64,000 bases of DNA, taken from the NCBI GenBank assembly GCA_035041965.1, contig JAPYMA010001124.1, positions 62,001-126,000 of the forward strand. Reading direction: 5' to 3'. Every line of letters starts with the position of its first letter. Position 1 is the stretch's first letter. The notes under the pieces were generated by a model. It saw nothing but the letters and a program-made list of their open reading frames with translations. It was not told the origin of the DNA and searched no databases. Made by a program: the position numbers and the translations under genes. The stretch is from Anisakis pegreffii. Lineage: Eukaryota; Nematoda; Chromadorea; Rhabditida; Anisakidae. Below are positions 49,707 through 62,700 of this stretch, piece by piece.

Positions 49707-52296
49707 CTTAATTTTTGTACGGCTGTTCTTCACCGAAACACTTTTAGTTGTGTTTATTATTGCGTTCGTGCATTGCTGTGAATGATACCAAGTGAAATGC
49801 ATTCATTGCATGTTTTTATTCTCATTGTTAGGTTTACTTATTGTCGCTGAGTTTCGTTTATGGATGCGTTATTGTACGCAAATCGTCTCAAATCTGCTTA
49901 ATTGCATCAGTGGTCCTCTTTAAGGAATTCTTTTACTTTGTGCTCTTCCAGAAACGGTAATGGTGATATTAGGATTATGAACGAAGTCATAGGATGTTGC
50001 TGCTATAATCATTTTGTGCACTCAACGTTTCCATACCTCGTATCACCTGACTTTCATTTTTTGTCACACTGACAAAGCAACTACGATTATGTTATCTTCA
50101 GTATCAGATCAATTTGTGAGTACAAATGAACAAACATTTTCATTTTATTTTTTTTCACTGCGTTCAGGACGCAAATTTTTTTCGAACTCTTTAACCCACC
50201 GCTAAAATTCATCTTCAGTTGAAACACCACATTCGAATATTCTACGCAAACTATTTCCATGAATTAAGTGCTGTAATGTTTAGAGAATGTTTTGAATGTT
50301 TCAGTAAAAAGTGAAGTTGCTCAGTGAAGTGTATTTGTTTGACTCAACATGACCTCGTCTAACGTTTTGTTGTGTAGATTGATTTTGTCGTCGATAATCA
50401 AACAAAAAGAAATGCAGAAGGAAGGATGAAAAGATTCTTTGATGGATTTTGTTTCGCTCATCGATCAAATTCTATTGATACAAGTGCAAATGTAACCATA
50501 TCGATGTGTAAAAAACAGTGTTTTGTATTTTTTCGAATGATTATCTATTTACAAAATGAATCCGATTTATTGATTCAAGGACAATCAACCGTTCTTGAGC
50601 AAACAACACTTTTACTTCTATCGAAAACACCTATCGTAACAATTCAGTTCAGTTTTTCGATAATTTTTTATCTTTAAGAAGTTTGTTTGACATTCAGTTC
50701 TCTTCACTTCGTGCTATATTTCGAAAAGTTTTAAAGATTTTCAAAGTAACGTTGATTTCAAAGTAACGTTGATGTGAGCAATGAAGCAATTTAGTTCTTT
50801 GATAGTGAAGAAAGATTTCTTACGTACTCACAATCAAACTATAAAAAGAGCCCAGATAAATAGCCATTGAATTCATTGACTGCACACGTGCGTTCTCCTT
50901 TTGTGTGTAGCGCTTTTTTGTTCGATAAAAGAGGGCATGAGCCAATGCGTAGCACTGAATGCATTCTAAATCTGGAAATCAGAATGATTGACTGAATGTA
51001 AAGAAAAGCGTGCTGCGAAATTGGTTTCATTAGTAGATGTAGAGCAACAATGAGGTCAGTGTTAATTCTTCGATTAGGACATATGAACGCAATTAATTGG
51101 CCTTTTGACTATTTGAAAACACTTTAGTTTAACTCAATTGTGTATTGATTTTGCAGTAATGAGAATGCTTTCGGGATGCGATTGATTTTTAGTGCAGAGT
51201 TATTTGCGGAACTCGACGTGAATGTTCATGGGAAAGTGATGCACTTTGGCGACGGCGTGAAGAGCCGAACGATTGCAGTCTTCACTGGTCTCGGATGATA
51301 TTAACTTTTATTTGAATGCAATAAATTCAGTCATCATTTGTCCTATGTTGTTCTTCTTATTAACAGTTATTTGAATGCAGTCAACACATCATTGTTTGCG
51401 CTTCAGAAATTTTATTTTCGGTTTCACAAAATATGAGTGGATTTTCCTCGTAGGTTTCGTGACTGTTTTCCTCGGTTTTTCTTAGACCTTGAAATTTTGA
51501 AGGTCTCAAGGTATCAAATCTGTACCAAGCGATAAGCAACAGACAATGAATGAATGCACTCATTGAAACGCTTGATTGTTGGAGTGATTGAAGGAGAATG
51601 TTTTTGTGACAATTTATGAGCTTGACGAGTGTTTTTGAGAGTTGATTAAGATTTATATCAGTGATTGAAGGCGGCAAATTCATTTTTGAATCGCTTTAAA
51701 ACAGCGTCAATTTCCATATCATTCTCATTTTATTCACAACTGCTCAACAGTTGAATGAACGCTTCCGTTGTTCACTCGTCTTCAAATCACAATTGCAATT
51801 TCTGAGTATTACGCTTTTTTGAAGGTTTCCAAGGTTACATTCAACCGTAACGTTGCTTCACACGGTTGCTTCAAACTTACCATTGTTGTGATCATGCGTT
51901 ATAGTGCTACTTCTTTGCTGTTTCGTTTATGAATTCGCAAATACTTTTGTAATTCCATCAAAATCTGGTTTGAGTGAGGTTGAAGTTGAAAGTGAAAACG
52001 TTTGCGCCACTGCTTTTTCACAGCTACGGACGAATTGAATGACAATTTCAATCCTATTAGAAAACCTTACTTGCTCATATTTATTCAGTTTTGTACGCGT
52101 GTTCGTTTGCGTACTACCGGCTTAGCCATACGCACTCGAACAGAGGGATTCATGCGTTTCAATGATGATGAACGCTGAACAACATTGGAAACTCAATGAA
52201 GCGAGTTTTTAGTGAGTCGTCGAATCGATTGTAATGCTAGTAGCAGCAAGGAAGAGAAAGAGAAGGAACAAGTGAGAGTCAGTCGATTGCACTCGC
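49707..52296. other. 3' flank of BTB gene, weak exon candidates
   Basis: Largely AT-rich. A 17-bp unit TTCAAAGTAACGTTGAT is duplicated at 50740-50773. A stop-free block at about 51156-51299 (+) after GATTTTGCAG reads FGMRLIFSAELFAELD, then HFGDGVKSRTIAV, to a TGA and might be a terminal exon of an unknown gene. A 100-codon minus-strand frame at 51381-51683 has no recognisable pattern. Confidence 0.35.
50740..50773. repeat. 17-bp perfect tandem duplication
   Basis: TTCAAAGTAACGTTGAT occurs twice head to tail. A small replication-slippage duplication is the simplest reading. Confidence 0.85.
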
Positions 52297-52456
52297 ATGG
52301 TCAAGACAAGACGTTCCATGAGTGGCGCCATTCTCGTGTCGAGAATCAATAGTGTACAAGAGGATTGGGAAACATTGCAAACTAATGCTCATAGACGTAA
52401 ACAGGACAAAACGGCCTTCAGCACCACAAAGTTCGAAAAAAACTTCAGCAAAAAAG
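52297..52456 (+). CDS. possible first exon of an unknown basic protein
   Basis: An ATG-led open frame (MVKTRRSMSGAILV, then RINSVQEDWETLQTNAHRRK) ends at AAAAAAG|gtaaaa, a plausible donor leaving one base over. Composition is rich in Lys, Arg, Ser and Thr. A second frame over the same bases is also open and reads TKRPSAPQSSKKTSAKK into the same donor, so the frame is unclear. I found no matching second exon in the AT-rich DNA that follows. Treat as a hint only. Confidence 0.2.
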
Positions 52457-53707
52457 GTAAAAATTTTGATTTTTCGAATGACCAATTACAGATTTTTTTA
52501 CAACGCGTGCATGTGATTTTCATTCGAAAATTCAATTTAAATCATCACCTCGATCATGATTAAGGTCGATTGCAGTGTACGATATGCAGTTTGAGTAGAG
52601 TTACCTGCCTTAAGTCAACATGAAAACTCATTAATATTTAAGCAAAAGTTGTTCTCGTTAGGTGTTAGACTGACTAAACTAAAAAAAAGAGAAATGCTTA
52701 TCAAAAAAGTATGCACAAGTTTTCGAGGGCAGGCCGATTGAAATTAACTAACACAAGCATAACTCCCTCAGTGGAATGGCATATTTCAACGTTGGAAAGT
52801 ATCTAAGAAGAATGTTCGAATGCTTCGCCACTTTTATTGAACCATTGTTATCGAGTGAACGACTTTCCAAATCTATTTCATCTCACTAAGAAATTCATCA
52901 ACACAATATCGGACGTTCTATGAACATTGTCTGGCTCTTCTGATTTGTCTGTTTTTCATTCAAAACACTGTGAATGAAGCAATACTCTGAAAGAAGCTTC
53001 ATAGCTTGGCTATGTCAAATTGTATAGCGAATGTCATTTTTCTTTGAGAACAGTTCGGTGAATTTTGAATAAGTGGAATGATAAGCGGATAATGAAAATT
53101 TCATCTGCGCATCCCGAATGAAATGAATAAGAGGAAAATTCTCTGCTCTTCTCGCCACTTAGAAACAAAATGAATTTCGTTCGATCAGATAGCTCTGTCC
53201 TTTTAGGCGAGAACTGTGCGTAAGCTCATAATCGTTCGACAAGCAGCCATCGTAAACATTCTAATTCTTACGAAGACGCAGTTTAAAACCTCTTATGTAC
53301 ATATTCAACTATTTTGAGCAAGTTAAGATATATCTTCAGAACTGCGTCGAAAAAAACTGTCTGTCATTCATTATGTTTTAGAGTGCCAGCTCCGCATCTT
53401 GTCCTGTCACATCTAAGGTTGCAGTCTTAGTTCACGAATTCAGTGTATTTCCGCATTCTCTTCTTGATTCTTCCAAACGTTCATCATCATTCAGTTGTGC
53501 ACTTATGCATATTACCACAACTAAACAATAATGACACAAGTCAGGTTTCGTTCGTGTTCACAAACTATGTATGCATGCAATTTTTAGATTTGATTGAATG
53601 TTGACTCAAACTTTTTTGTTTATGCATTCTGCATTCAATTTGAGTGCTATCGTCGAGTGCACTTTAAACTCAGTTGACATTGAATGGTTTAGTCGATAAA
53701 CACGACC

Positions 53708-53783
53708 ACTGGGTTTGTCTTCTAGGAGGGCATGCTTATAGTGATACTGGGTTTGTCTCGTAGGAGGGCATGCTTATAGTGAT
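53708..53783. repeat. 38-bp tandem duplication
   Basis: Two units beginning ACTGGGTTTGTCT and ending CTTATAGTGAT lie head to tail with two mismatches, in non-coding DNA. Confidence 0.85.
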
Positions 53784-56700
53784 ACTCTGTACACTCTAGA
53801 ATCTTCGCGTGAATTTTTTAAATACAGCATTTTTGACGTTGTGTTATCTCGGAGACAGCTTGTCTGTCGGAATGAACAGTTCGCTTCTCATGCTGAAAAA
53901 AACATGCTCATTCTGTTTTGTTCGGTTGTGAACCTATTATGTAAAGCCGGTTATTATGCATCGCTGTAGGTGTAAAAGAAGCTTAGAATGAAAGAAATCA
54001 TCAGATAACATGCACTTCAAAATTGTTTTTCACTACATGTTCTTCCAGTTTTCACTACATCGAAATCAATCACTCCAATTCATTTCAGTGTAGTGGAGAT
54101 GGCTTCTGAAGATGATTTGTTGTGAATGGGCATTATGATGAGTGTGTTCTCTGAAACAGTGATAATCGATGAATAGTCATTGTGCGAATGATAGAAATGG
54201 GGAGGGGATGCATTTATTTATTGGCTTCGTAATAATAAATTATGGTGGAGTTTGCTATCAACATTTGCATACGTGCTTTGAGGAAGCAAAATTGGTTGAA
54301 TAACAATAACGCTAATCCGATGATCCTTACGAGAACATTAATACGCAGTTGAATTGGCTATAAAAGCTATTACCTCGAAATGCGTTCCATATCGAAGCCG
54401 AACGAACACATCTGACTGAATACGCTCTGTGTAAGGACACTTTTTATTAGGCCAGATGTCCGTCTTTGGCCTATTGCCGACACTCAATTTGATGTTATCC
54501 ATCAATTTGATGTATCTATATTATTTGCACTAGTCGTGAACAATGATTAAGTATCAATCAGAATTATCGCGCTGCTTAATGTCACTTATTTTGATTGATC
54601 TTACGGCACAAACTTTTATATTTATTAAAAGTTTCGCTTATTCTTCTACACAGCTAGATTAAGAAAAATCCCTCAGTAACAACCAATCATACAAGTTCTT
54701 CATGTTTGCTGAATGAAGAATATCATTCATTCGAATGTGCTTATAAATAATCTAACTGCATCTTCCAAGGGAAGAAATTCGTTTTGCCGAATGCTCGCTA
54801 TCAATGGTGCACAATTTTCACTTTCCACGTAAATCAGTTCCGAATTAGAAAGCTCAGCTGTACATCAAAATTTCATACCAGGAAAGCCAATGCGTTGAAT
54901 GAAAACGGATAGAATTTGATTATTCAGATAAACTCGTTATCAGTGTTGAGCAAAAACTTTGCGCATTTTAAAGTTGTTCGGTAAAGCGTTGTTATCGTCT
55001 GGCATTACTTTTCGCTTTTTTGGAATCTAGTTTAAGAGTGTGTAAACCGATTCAAAATATATTACCATATTTGGCTTATGAGACTCATCATTGGAGGTTT
55101 ATTCAGTGTATTAACGATATAACAGAAATCTTCGCCTGATAGTGCTTTCCCAGTCGGAGTGTGTCTAATATATCGATCTTTATAGCTAAACATGATCTTG
55201 TTTAAAGTTTCATATATGAAACGAAGGATGATCAAAACGGATCATTCAGTGAGAAATGAATGATTTCAAAATTCAAAAATTTCAAAATTACAAGACAAAA
55301 TCCAGATGACGGTTAGAACTATTGGTAATAGAGTTATTCGATAATTCCAGCTGTTATCTTGGGAAACTCCAATTCGGCATCATCTTCTCCGACAAGCGCT
55401 CCCTCCAACTGCTGTAAAGGTTTGGATATCTCCCACTGCTACAATTTGAGTTCGTACCCACGAAATGCGTGTGAAAGAGATTAAAACTGATGTGGACATC
55501 GATGTAGAATAAATGTTACCAACAATTGACCATTTCGACAATACGCAACAATTACGAAACGCTATTAAATTTCGTGTTCACAGAGTCTTTTGTATTCAAC
55601 AATTGTAATTTGGGCATTATTTGCAACCGCGTGAATGCGATTAAACTGTTTGTGTGTGTGTTTGTGTTGTATGTGGAAGGAATTCGAATTACGATGGGAC
55701 ACAGGGTTTACATTTGTGATTAACGACAAATAGTAGTGGCACGTTGGGAATACCGAATGAGATCAACTCGTTTTGACCATTACTCTCACAAAATTACCAT
55801 TACTCTTACTCTGAAAATCTTTTTCCGGCCATATCTCGCATACCCTTTGTCCACCGCAAAAAATTTTCGCATATTCATAATCAGCTATATGAGCCCCAGA
55901 ATGTGATATACATCTCATCTCGAAACGTTGGGGTAAGTTGGTGACCTTCCCTTGTCAGATTCATAGCATTACCGCTAAAATTGTGATGCTTGTGGTTTAC
56001 ATGAGAGCACTGAATAAATTAAGAATGCATTGCCTCTTCGACAGTCAAAGATCCCTTGTTGAAATGAATTATTGCCATAGGATAATTAATAAATTCTTTA
56101 ACTCTAACACCTGACAACAATGAAGTGTTTTTTAACATCCTTGTTCGAGTAATTTCAATTCATTTTCAACACATGTAATTCCGGTGTGCACTGAAAACAA
56201 ATTAATTGCTGAATGTGCAGTTGTAACAAACTAGTGCCATGAGACTACACCATCAATTTTTGGAAACAGTATCTGTAACGAATGATTTATACATGTTGTC
56301 GGATGCAACTGATCCTATTCACCAACTATTTCTATCCATAAAACAGCTATATTATTGTCCATGTATTGGTTACTTCGACGGTTTATTCGAATAGCATTTC
56401 ACTTATGACTTCCTTAATGGAGGCCATCATCTGAAAGTAACAAAGCTGTATAGATCACAGGTCGAAATGCATTAAGAATATTCAATAGTGTCATAGCCTG
56501 AGTCAACCTCATTTCCGATTGTAACTACACTATAAGATGACTGCAACGTGATTGAGTTGATTGCTTTGCTTGAGAGACTTGTGACTAATGTGTGAACATT
56601 TCGAGTCGTATTTGAGGGATTGAAACTATGAGGGGAAATCGAATTGAAACGAGGAATGGACATCAGCCATCTCGTTTCATTTCAAGTTTTTTTTTTCGGT

Positions 56701-59700
56701 AGATGTGGTGTCTAGTCGTTTCATCGAAGATTATCTGCTTCCATAACTGTGTCAAAACAATTACTATTGCGACGACTTTTTTTATAACTTAATTTGTTTG
56801 CCTTACCGCCAGCTTTTCACCGTTCCATATTATTTCCAAAAGAACAAAAGCTTTCCTTCGGTAGCGTTTATCCGCCAACAGCAAACACTTGAGTCGTATT
56901 CAAGAGAAATGTATGCAAAGCACTGAGGATGGGAGCAAAGATACCTTTGTTAGTTGAGTGATATACGGAAGAGGTGTTGAGGCAGGTTGTTATCCGTTCG
57001 TCGTGTTAATTGGCGATGGATTGATGAGTGAGGGATGGAGCGAACGAGCGATACATCATTTACGGATGAGATAAAAAGATTTGAGTGGATAGGATGGAGT
57101 GCTGAGAATGAGGGGAATATAACGGCGTACAGGAGGACTTTTGTGGTGTTTTAATAGAAGAACAGGATGCGTTGAATTGAGAGAGACAATGGCGAAGAAA
57201 TAGGATTGAGATGGTTGGTTTGTCAGAGAGAGAGTGGTGGATGGATGGTAATCGGTCCGACCTCAGCTCAGCAGTCGAATGAAGTGGTGGATGTCCCGTC
57301 CCTTCTTAACTCTCATCTTATGCGTTCCTAGTGCTTCATCAGCTCTAATCATCGTCCATTCCTCACTCCTTTAAACCCTCATAACAGCTAAACCAGTGGC
57401 TGAATGTCCTTGCCATAGTCCTCCTGCTTTCGTTAATTTCACATTTCTATTGTGACACTTATCCAGTTTATTTATGTAGTTAAGATTCAATTGTTAACAT
57501 CCAGCAAATGATATAAACAAACAATCGTCAAAGGACATAATCGCTTTACGTTAGCTGCTCACTCTTCGAATCATCTTCGTTCATTCAAAATATCTACATT
57601 TCGTCTTCCTCATTCGTATCGTTCATGTTAGCGGAATCTTATTTTAATCGCTTCAAAAAATCAGTCATCGTATCAACTGATAAACAATATGTACTCACCT
57701 AATGAGTGATAGTAGAAATCGAATCGGTACAAATATTGCTTCTCAAAATGTAATCAATTTTGTTGTAAGAATGAAATGAGAAGGGATATGTTTAGCTAAA
57801 AATGTTACTGATACATTTTAGTGTAATGTTATTTTTCATTGACTCGCATCTCGTTGCATTGTCTTCCATTCCTAATATATGTCAGTGTTCACAGTTTCTC
57901 CTCACTTATCGTCATTGTCAGTGTGGTTTCAACCATAAATTTCACATAATAAAATCACGTTTCGATTTCGTTCATTTTGAACCCATTGAACAGTTCAGAC
58001 AATCTATTATTTTGAATGCGATTCGCATTTACAATTGTGTGAAACGAACTCTTGTCGTGGAATATTTTTTCATGTCCATCATAATATCTCATAACTTTGT
58101 CAATTTAGAATATCTTCAAGGACAGAGTAAGTGAATGCTTCTAAGTGAAAACGGATATCTGTGACTGAATTAATTATACAGTGTGATTTAAAACCGTTTC
58201 TGAGCGATTCCATCGGTCGTCATTCACTTCTGTCGTGTGTTCATGTCGAACTCTATCAGTCCCCTCAATCCACGGCTATTATAAAACATACTGAATGTGT
58301 TGTCACTCACAACTTTTCAGCAGCTAGCGAATTATCTGATACGATCTATGCTATTCAGCATTTTTGCATCTAATTTCGTTTATCTTGCGTATGCTCTGAA
58401 TTATAAACGCATACACACATATAACATACATTTAATTGGCATTATAGCATTACTAATAATGAGCTTGCATTACCAGTTTTCATTCATTTACTTACTCTTA
58501 TCGTAAAATTAATTAGTTGCTTTCAATTTTCGCCTCATATTGCTGCTGCTGTTCAAGTATTCGCATAACATGCACTATATCACTAATCCATCCGGTTGTG
58601 GCATGATCGAATTTTCTGATTGTTACATTCAGCCGCTGCGTATCATTTCAGCGAAAATTTTCGGTTTCATTAATTTTGAGATAAACGCAAATTGAGTTAC
58701 TTTTAACTTATTGATCAGTTATTTGAGTCGATATGCAATAATTATGAACGCGAGTGATGTGCTGTAACATGGAGTGAATGAAACAAGATTAGCAATTGAG
58801 TGTTGAGATATGTCCGGGTTGTTTGCCATCGTAACTGATGTTGTTGATTGTCGTTATTTAGGCATAGTTGAAGACGAAGAGCACGTGTAAAATTTGATCG
58901 CAAATAAACAGCGTTATTATGAGCGCATATAAAAATTTGATTTGATTGTATTAAATTATCGTCTACACGGTTTCCATCAAACAACTTACATTATTTGCAA
59001 GGCGCGCTCTCAGTCGACCTTGAGCTCAGCACATTCAAAACTGCGAGTGAATTGCGCTCAACAATAGTCATGCAATTAAAGAACTCTTCGTGTGCTGCCA
59101 CCTCGCTTCCAATTATCGTTTTGAATATGCTCTCCATTCCACTGATGAAATTCAACTGTTTGGGAACAACCTCTTAAGGTTGTTTTTGAAACGCTCCAAA
59201 TACTTTGTCGTTTTCAATCAATTGCACTTCTTATGATTTATCTCTTCATGCAACGAAATATTGAGGATTCGTTGTATATCTGAACAAAATTCTCTCTGCA
59301 GCAACATCAATCAAATTGTGAACTGCAAACGCAATCGTTTGAATTGTCATCCAAACAAACCACATGATTTGCATAATTTTTTGATTCAGTTTCGATATTA
59401 ATGGCGATTGTTGATGACTAACGCTTTTATCGAAAATACATGATTCGAATTCGATAAAGCAATTTCTGTACCTACTCATTTTAGTTCTGTTATGAACTGA
59501 CTGGCTATCTGTTTATCTTAATGGTACATTTGCGGCTATCTGATTTCATATCGGTGGCTCCCCACGACCCGTCTTCATAAATTCATCATATGCACACAAT
59601 AGCAATTTGTAATGCTCTCATTTGCTGCATATCCGCTTCGCTCACTTTCATTCCGTATCACTTTCGAATGAATGCGTTTAGAGATCGGCTGATCGTTTGC

Positions 59701-62700
59701 CTAGGCCGTTCACAGAGCTCAAAATTAAAAAAAAAAGAACGATTCAAATGAGGCGTTAATGTGTGCCTATTCCATTTGCTCGAAATAGAATTACATGAAA
59801 TTGTTCGCCGCCTTTCTTTTACGTGCGTTTTATGTTTCATTCGTCTTTAAAACGTTCATTATTTTACGCGCGTTTTTTTCGTCGATTTTCGCTGCAAACT
59901 TATTCATTCGATAATTTATTGTTGAGTGCCGAAAAGTTTGTAAAATTTCTCTTTTTCGATTTACGCGTTTAACATTTTGCTCGTTTGGTCGTAAATGTGA
60001 ATGCAGGTGTGTTTATTTTTGAGCAGACGTATTCGTTGTTGTAATGTTTGTTCAGCAGACGCATTCATTGTAAGGTTTCTTTTGCTATTGAAGAATTCCC
60101 CCGAAGTAAAAGCAAAGAAATCGTTGTGAAGGTAGTATGAATCGATATCGTTCTGATATGCGATCAGTTCAGTCGCATTCCTTTTTTGCTTGTTTTTTTC
60201 ATTGACGGATGAAAATCAAATGGAATGTACGGATGTTGCATTCGCCGTTTACCTGTTATCGCTTTTGACTCTTTTTTTTTTCAACGTGAACGAATCGTGT
60301 TAATACGTCCAATGGTGGGTATTTTTGGGTGTACCGTGCGCTTTTTCATTTACTAGCGAGCGCTTTTTTTGGCATGATAAATTGCTCAACGATCACGAAC
60401 GGTTTTAATTCGATGTTCATTTCTTGTTCGTCAGTTCCAATTAAAAGCTCCGAATATGGTACGATCGCTTTTCGTTGGTGTTTTTGAATCGTTAATAGGC
60501 ACGTAAAATGAACGTGGTACAATCAATGGTTTATAAGTGTGTGCATATCTATGAATAATGCATATTTATGCTCATATATGTACACATTATGATGATAAAA
60601 TGATATTAATGGGCACATGTGTAAGCACATGTTTGACTCTTTTTTTTTGTTCAAACTTAAAGGCCAAATCAGCGTATCGCAGTCATTCATAGTGTACGTT
60701 GATGTTGCGGAACACAAATTTTCCTACTTGACTTTTTTCTGTCATTCATTTTCAAAAAATTGACATTCTCACGTTGAACATTTCCTTCCCATTCTCGAAT
60801 TCTTTTTCTCTATTGAGATGAATGCTATTTACGTAGCGTTTTTGATGCGTAGCATTTCGATTGTGCAATTATTCACCGAATAATTGCACTTCAACGATAT
60901 CCAATTTATGATTTAGCTGAAAAGAAAACTCATTTGAAAGAAAAAGCAAAAGTGTCGAATCTATGTTGTGTGATAGTAACACTAGCTGCGTTATAATCGA
61001 ATCACACAATAGCAGGAGTGGAGTGCATTCGAGGATTTGATTCTTATGTTTTAGTTTGCTGCGTTTTTGATCTCTAAACCCAAACATACTCAAACTGTGG
61101 TATTGTAAATGTGTAGTGCATAAAATAATCGATGAACAATAAGCCGCATTAACGCTAACAACACGTTCGTATTGAGTTCCATGTTAGATAATCCAGTTTT
61201 TTTGCCATCATGCGTAATCCTGTCGTAAAAAGGCTCAATTACATGTAATGTTGATGTGAAAATGAAGATGAGGTTCCAATGTATTTACTTGTGTGTGTTG
61301 CGTTTTTATCTACACGATAATCGTAATTGAATGTCGTCGTCGGCGTTTTAATGCTTATTTTTGAGCATTTATCAGTCAGCATTCAGAGTTCCTCTCGTCA
61401 TGCTCTCAGCAGCAGCAGCAGCAGCAGCTACCTATCTATGTGCTTTACAACCTGTCCATAGATGCTGTTTATACGCCTCGATTGATTCGTTGAGATAGCA
61501 CCATATTGACGACGTTTTATCTGTTTCTTCCCTCTTCTTTAGATACTCAGTTTTTGAATCATCAATAAACAAAATTCAAATATACTATCGCTAAATCGTT
61601 ATTTTTCCAGTCATTATTATTCATCCCATTCGAAGCATAAAATCATTTCATAAGAGAAACGCAAAAACGGATCTATTTCATTCAGAAAGCGCAATGACGA
61701 ATGCGATCAACTCACCCATGCGATGGATAACATTCTATCAGCATCACATGCGCTCGCAAGATGCATCCATTCAATTTGTGAGACTAACTTCATGCTCTCT
61801 TCTTTTCAAATTCCTCTCTTATTTCACTACTTGGCCACCCCAGTGTCATAGAATTACATATGTATGTAAAAATCGATCGCCAATGATTTTTGGATCATTT
61901 TTGTGTTAATGATATCTTGAACCTCAGCGAGCAGCAATCCTTCTTCTTTTATCGTATCTTAACGTAAATCCACTCGCATACCTCACACGGTCGCATACGA
62001 AAAAGGGATTTCATGGATGAGAAATTAAATTCGAAGCGAATTTGCATGATTTATACTACTGCTGACTGCATAGTACGATAGAGAAGGCCTAATGAACATG
62101 TTTATTGAATAAACAGATATGTGAGCACAACGAGTAGTTTTGTGCAGAAATGTTGTGCAATGATATGTTGACAAATTATTCGTTGCACCGATTTATTCAT
62201 TGTGCATCGTATCAACGTTCTGTATTCCAACAAGACGAATGGATGCCATTTTGTGTAGCTGCTTTTACGAGCTCTTTTAAATGATTCACATTGTTCCGAT
62301 TAACGTATGCTCGTAGTTTGGCTGCAAGTGCATATGACACATTTGACTGACTGATCGATACTCTGAAGGGGGATAAGGTTGAGTTGGATGTATTCGTTTA
62401 CTTATTTGTTTGTTTTTTGTGATGATGGAGTTCGTTAGAAGCAAAATTGCTCTAGGAATGTGAAACGAGTTTAGGTAGATTAGAATGATTCACTGACACG
62501 AATGTTGATGAACACGATGACCGATTGTGAATTTATGATGAATTTTACGAAGCAATTACCGATGGATTTGGTCAATAAATCGGCAAAAAAGATTCATTCA
62601 CGTGTTTTGAAATTACTTTTAGTGTATTCATAGAAGAACATTTGCATTTCTGTTCGTCATGCGAGTGGTTTGCTGCAAAGTTTTTTTCGCTGTAAGTTAT

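Noticed and set aside
51381..51683. 100-codon minus-strand open frame
   Set aside because: No recognisable pattern, no splice context, and an ATG-led frame of this size is not rare in 64 kb.
57802..58134. 110-codon plus-strand open frame
   Set aside because: Composition is hydrophobic and irregular, typical of T-rich non-coding DNA; no supporting splice sites or motifs.
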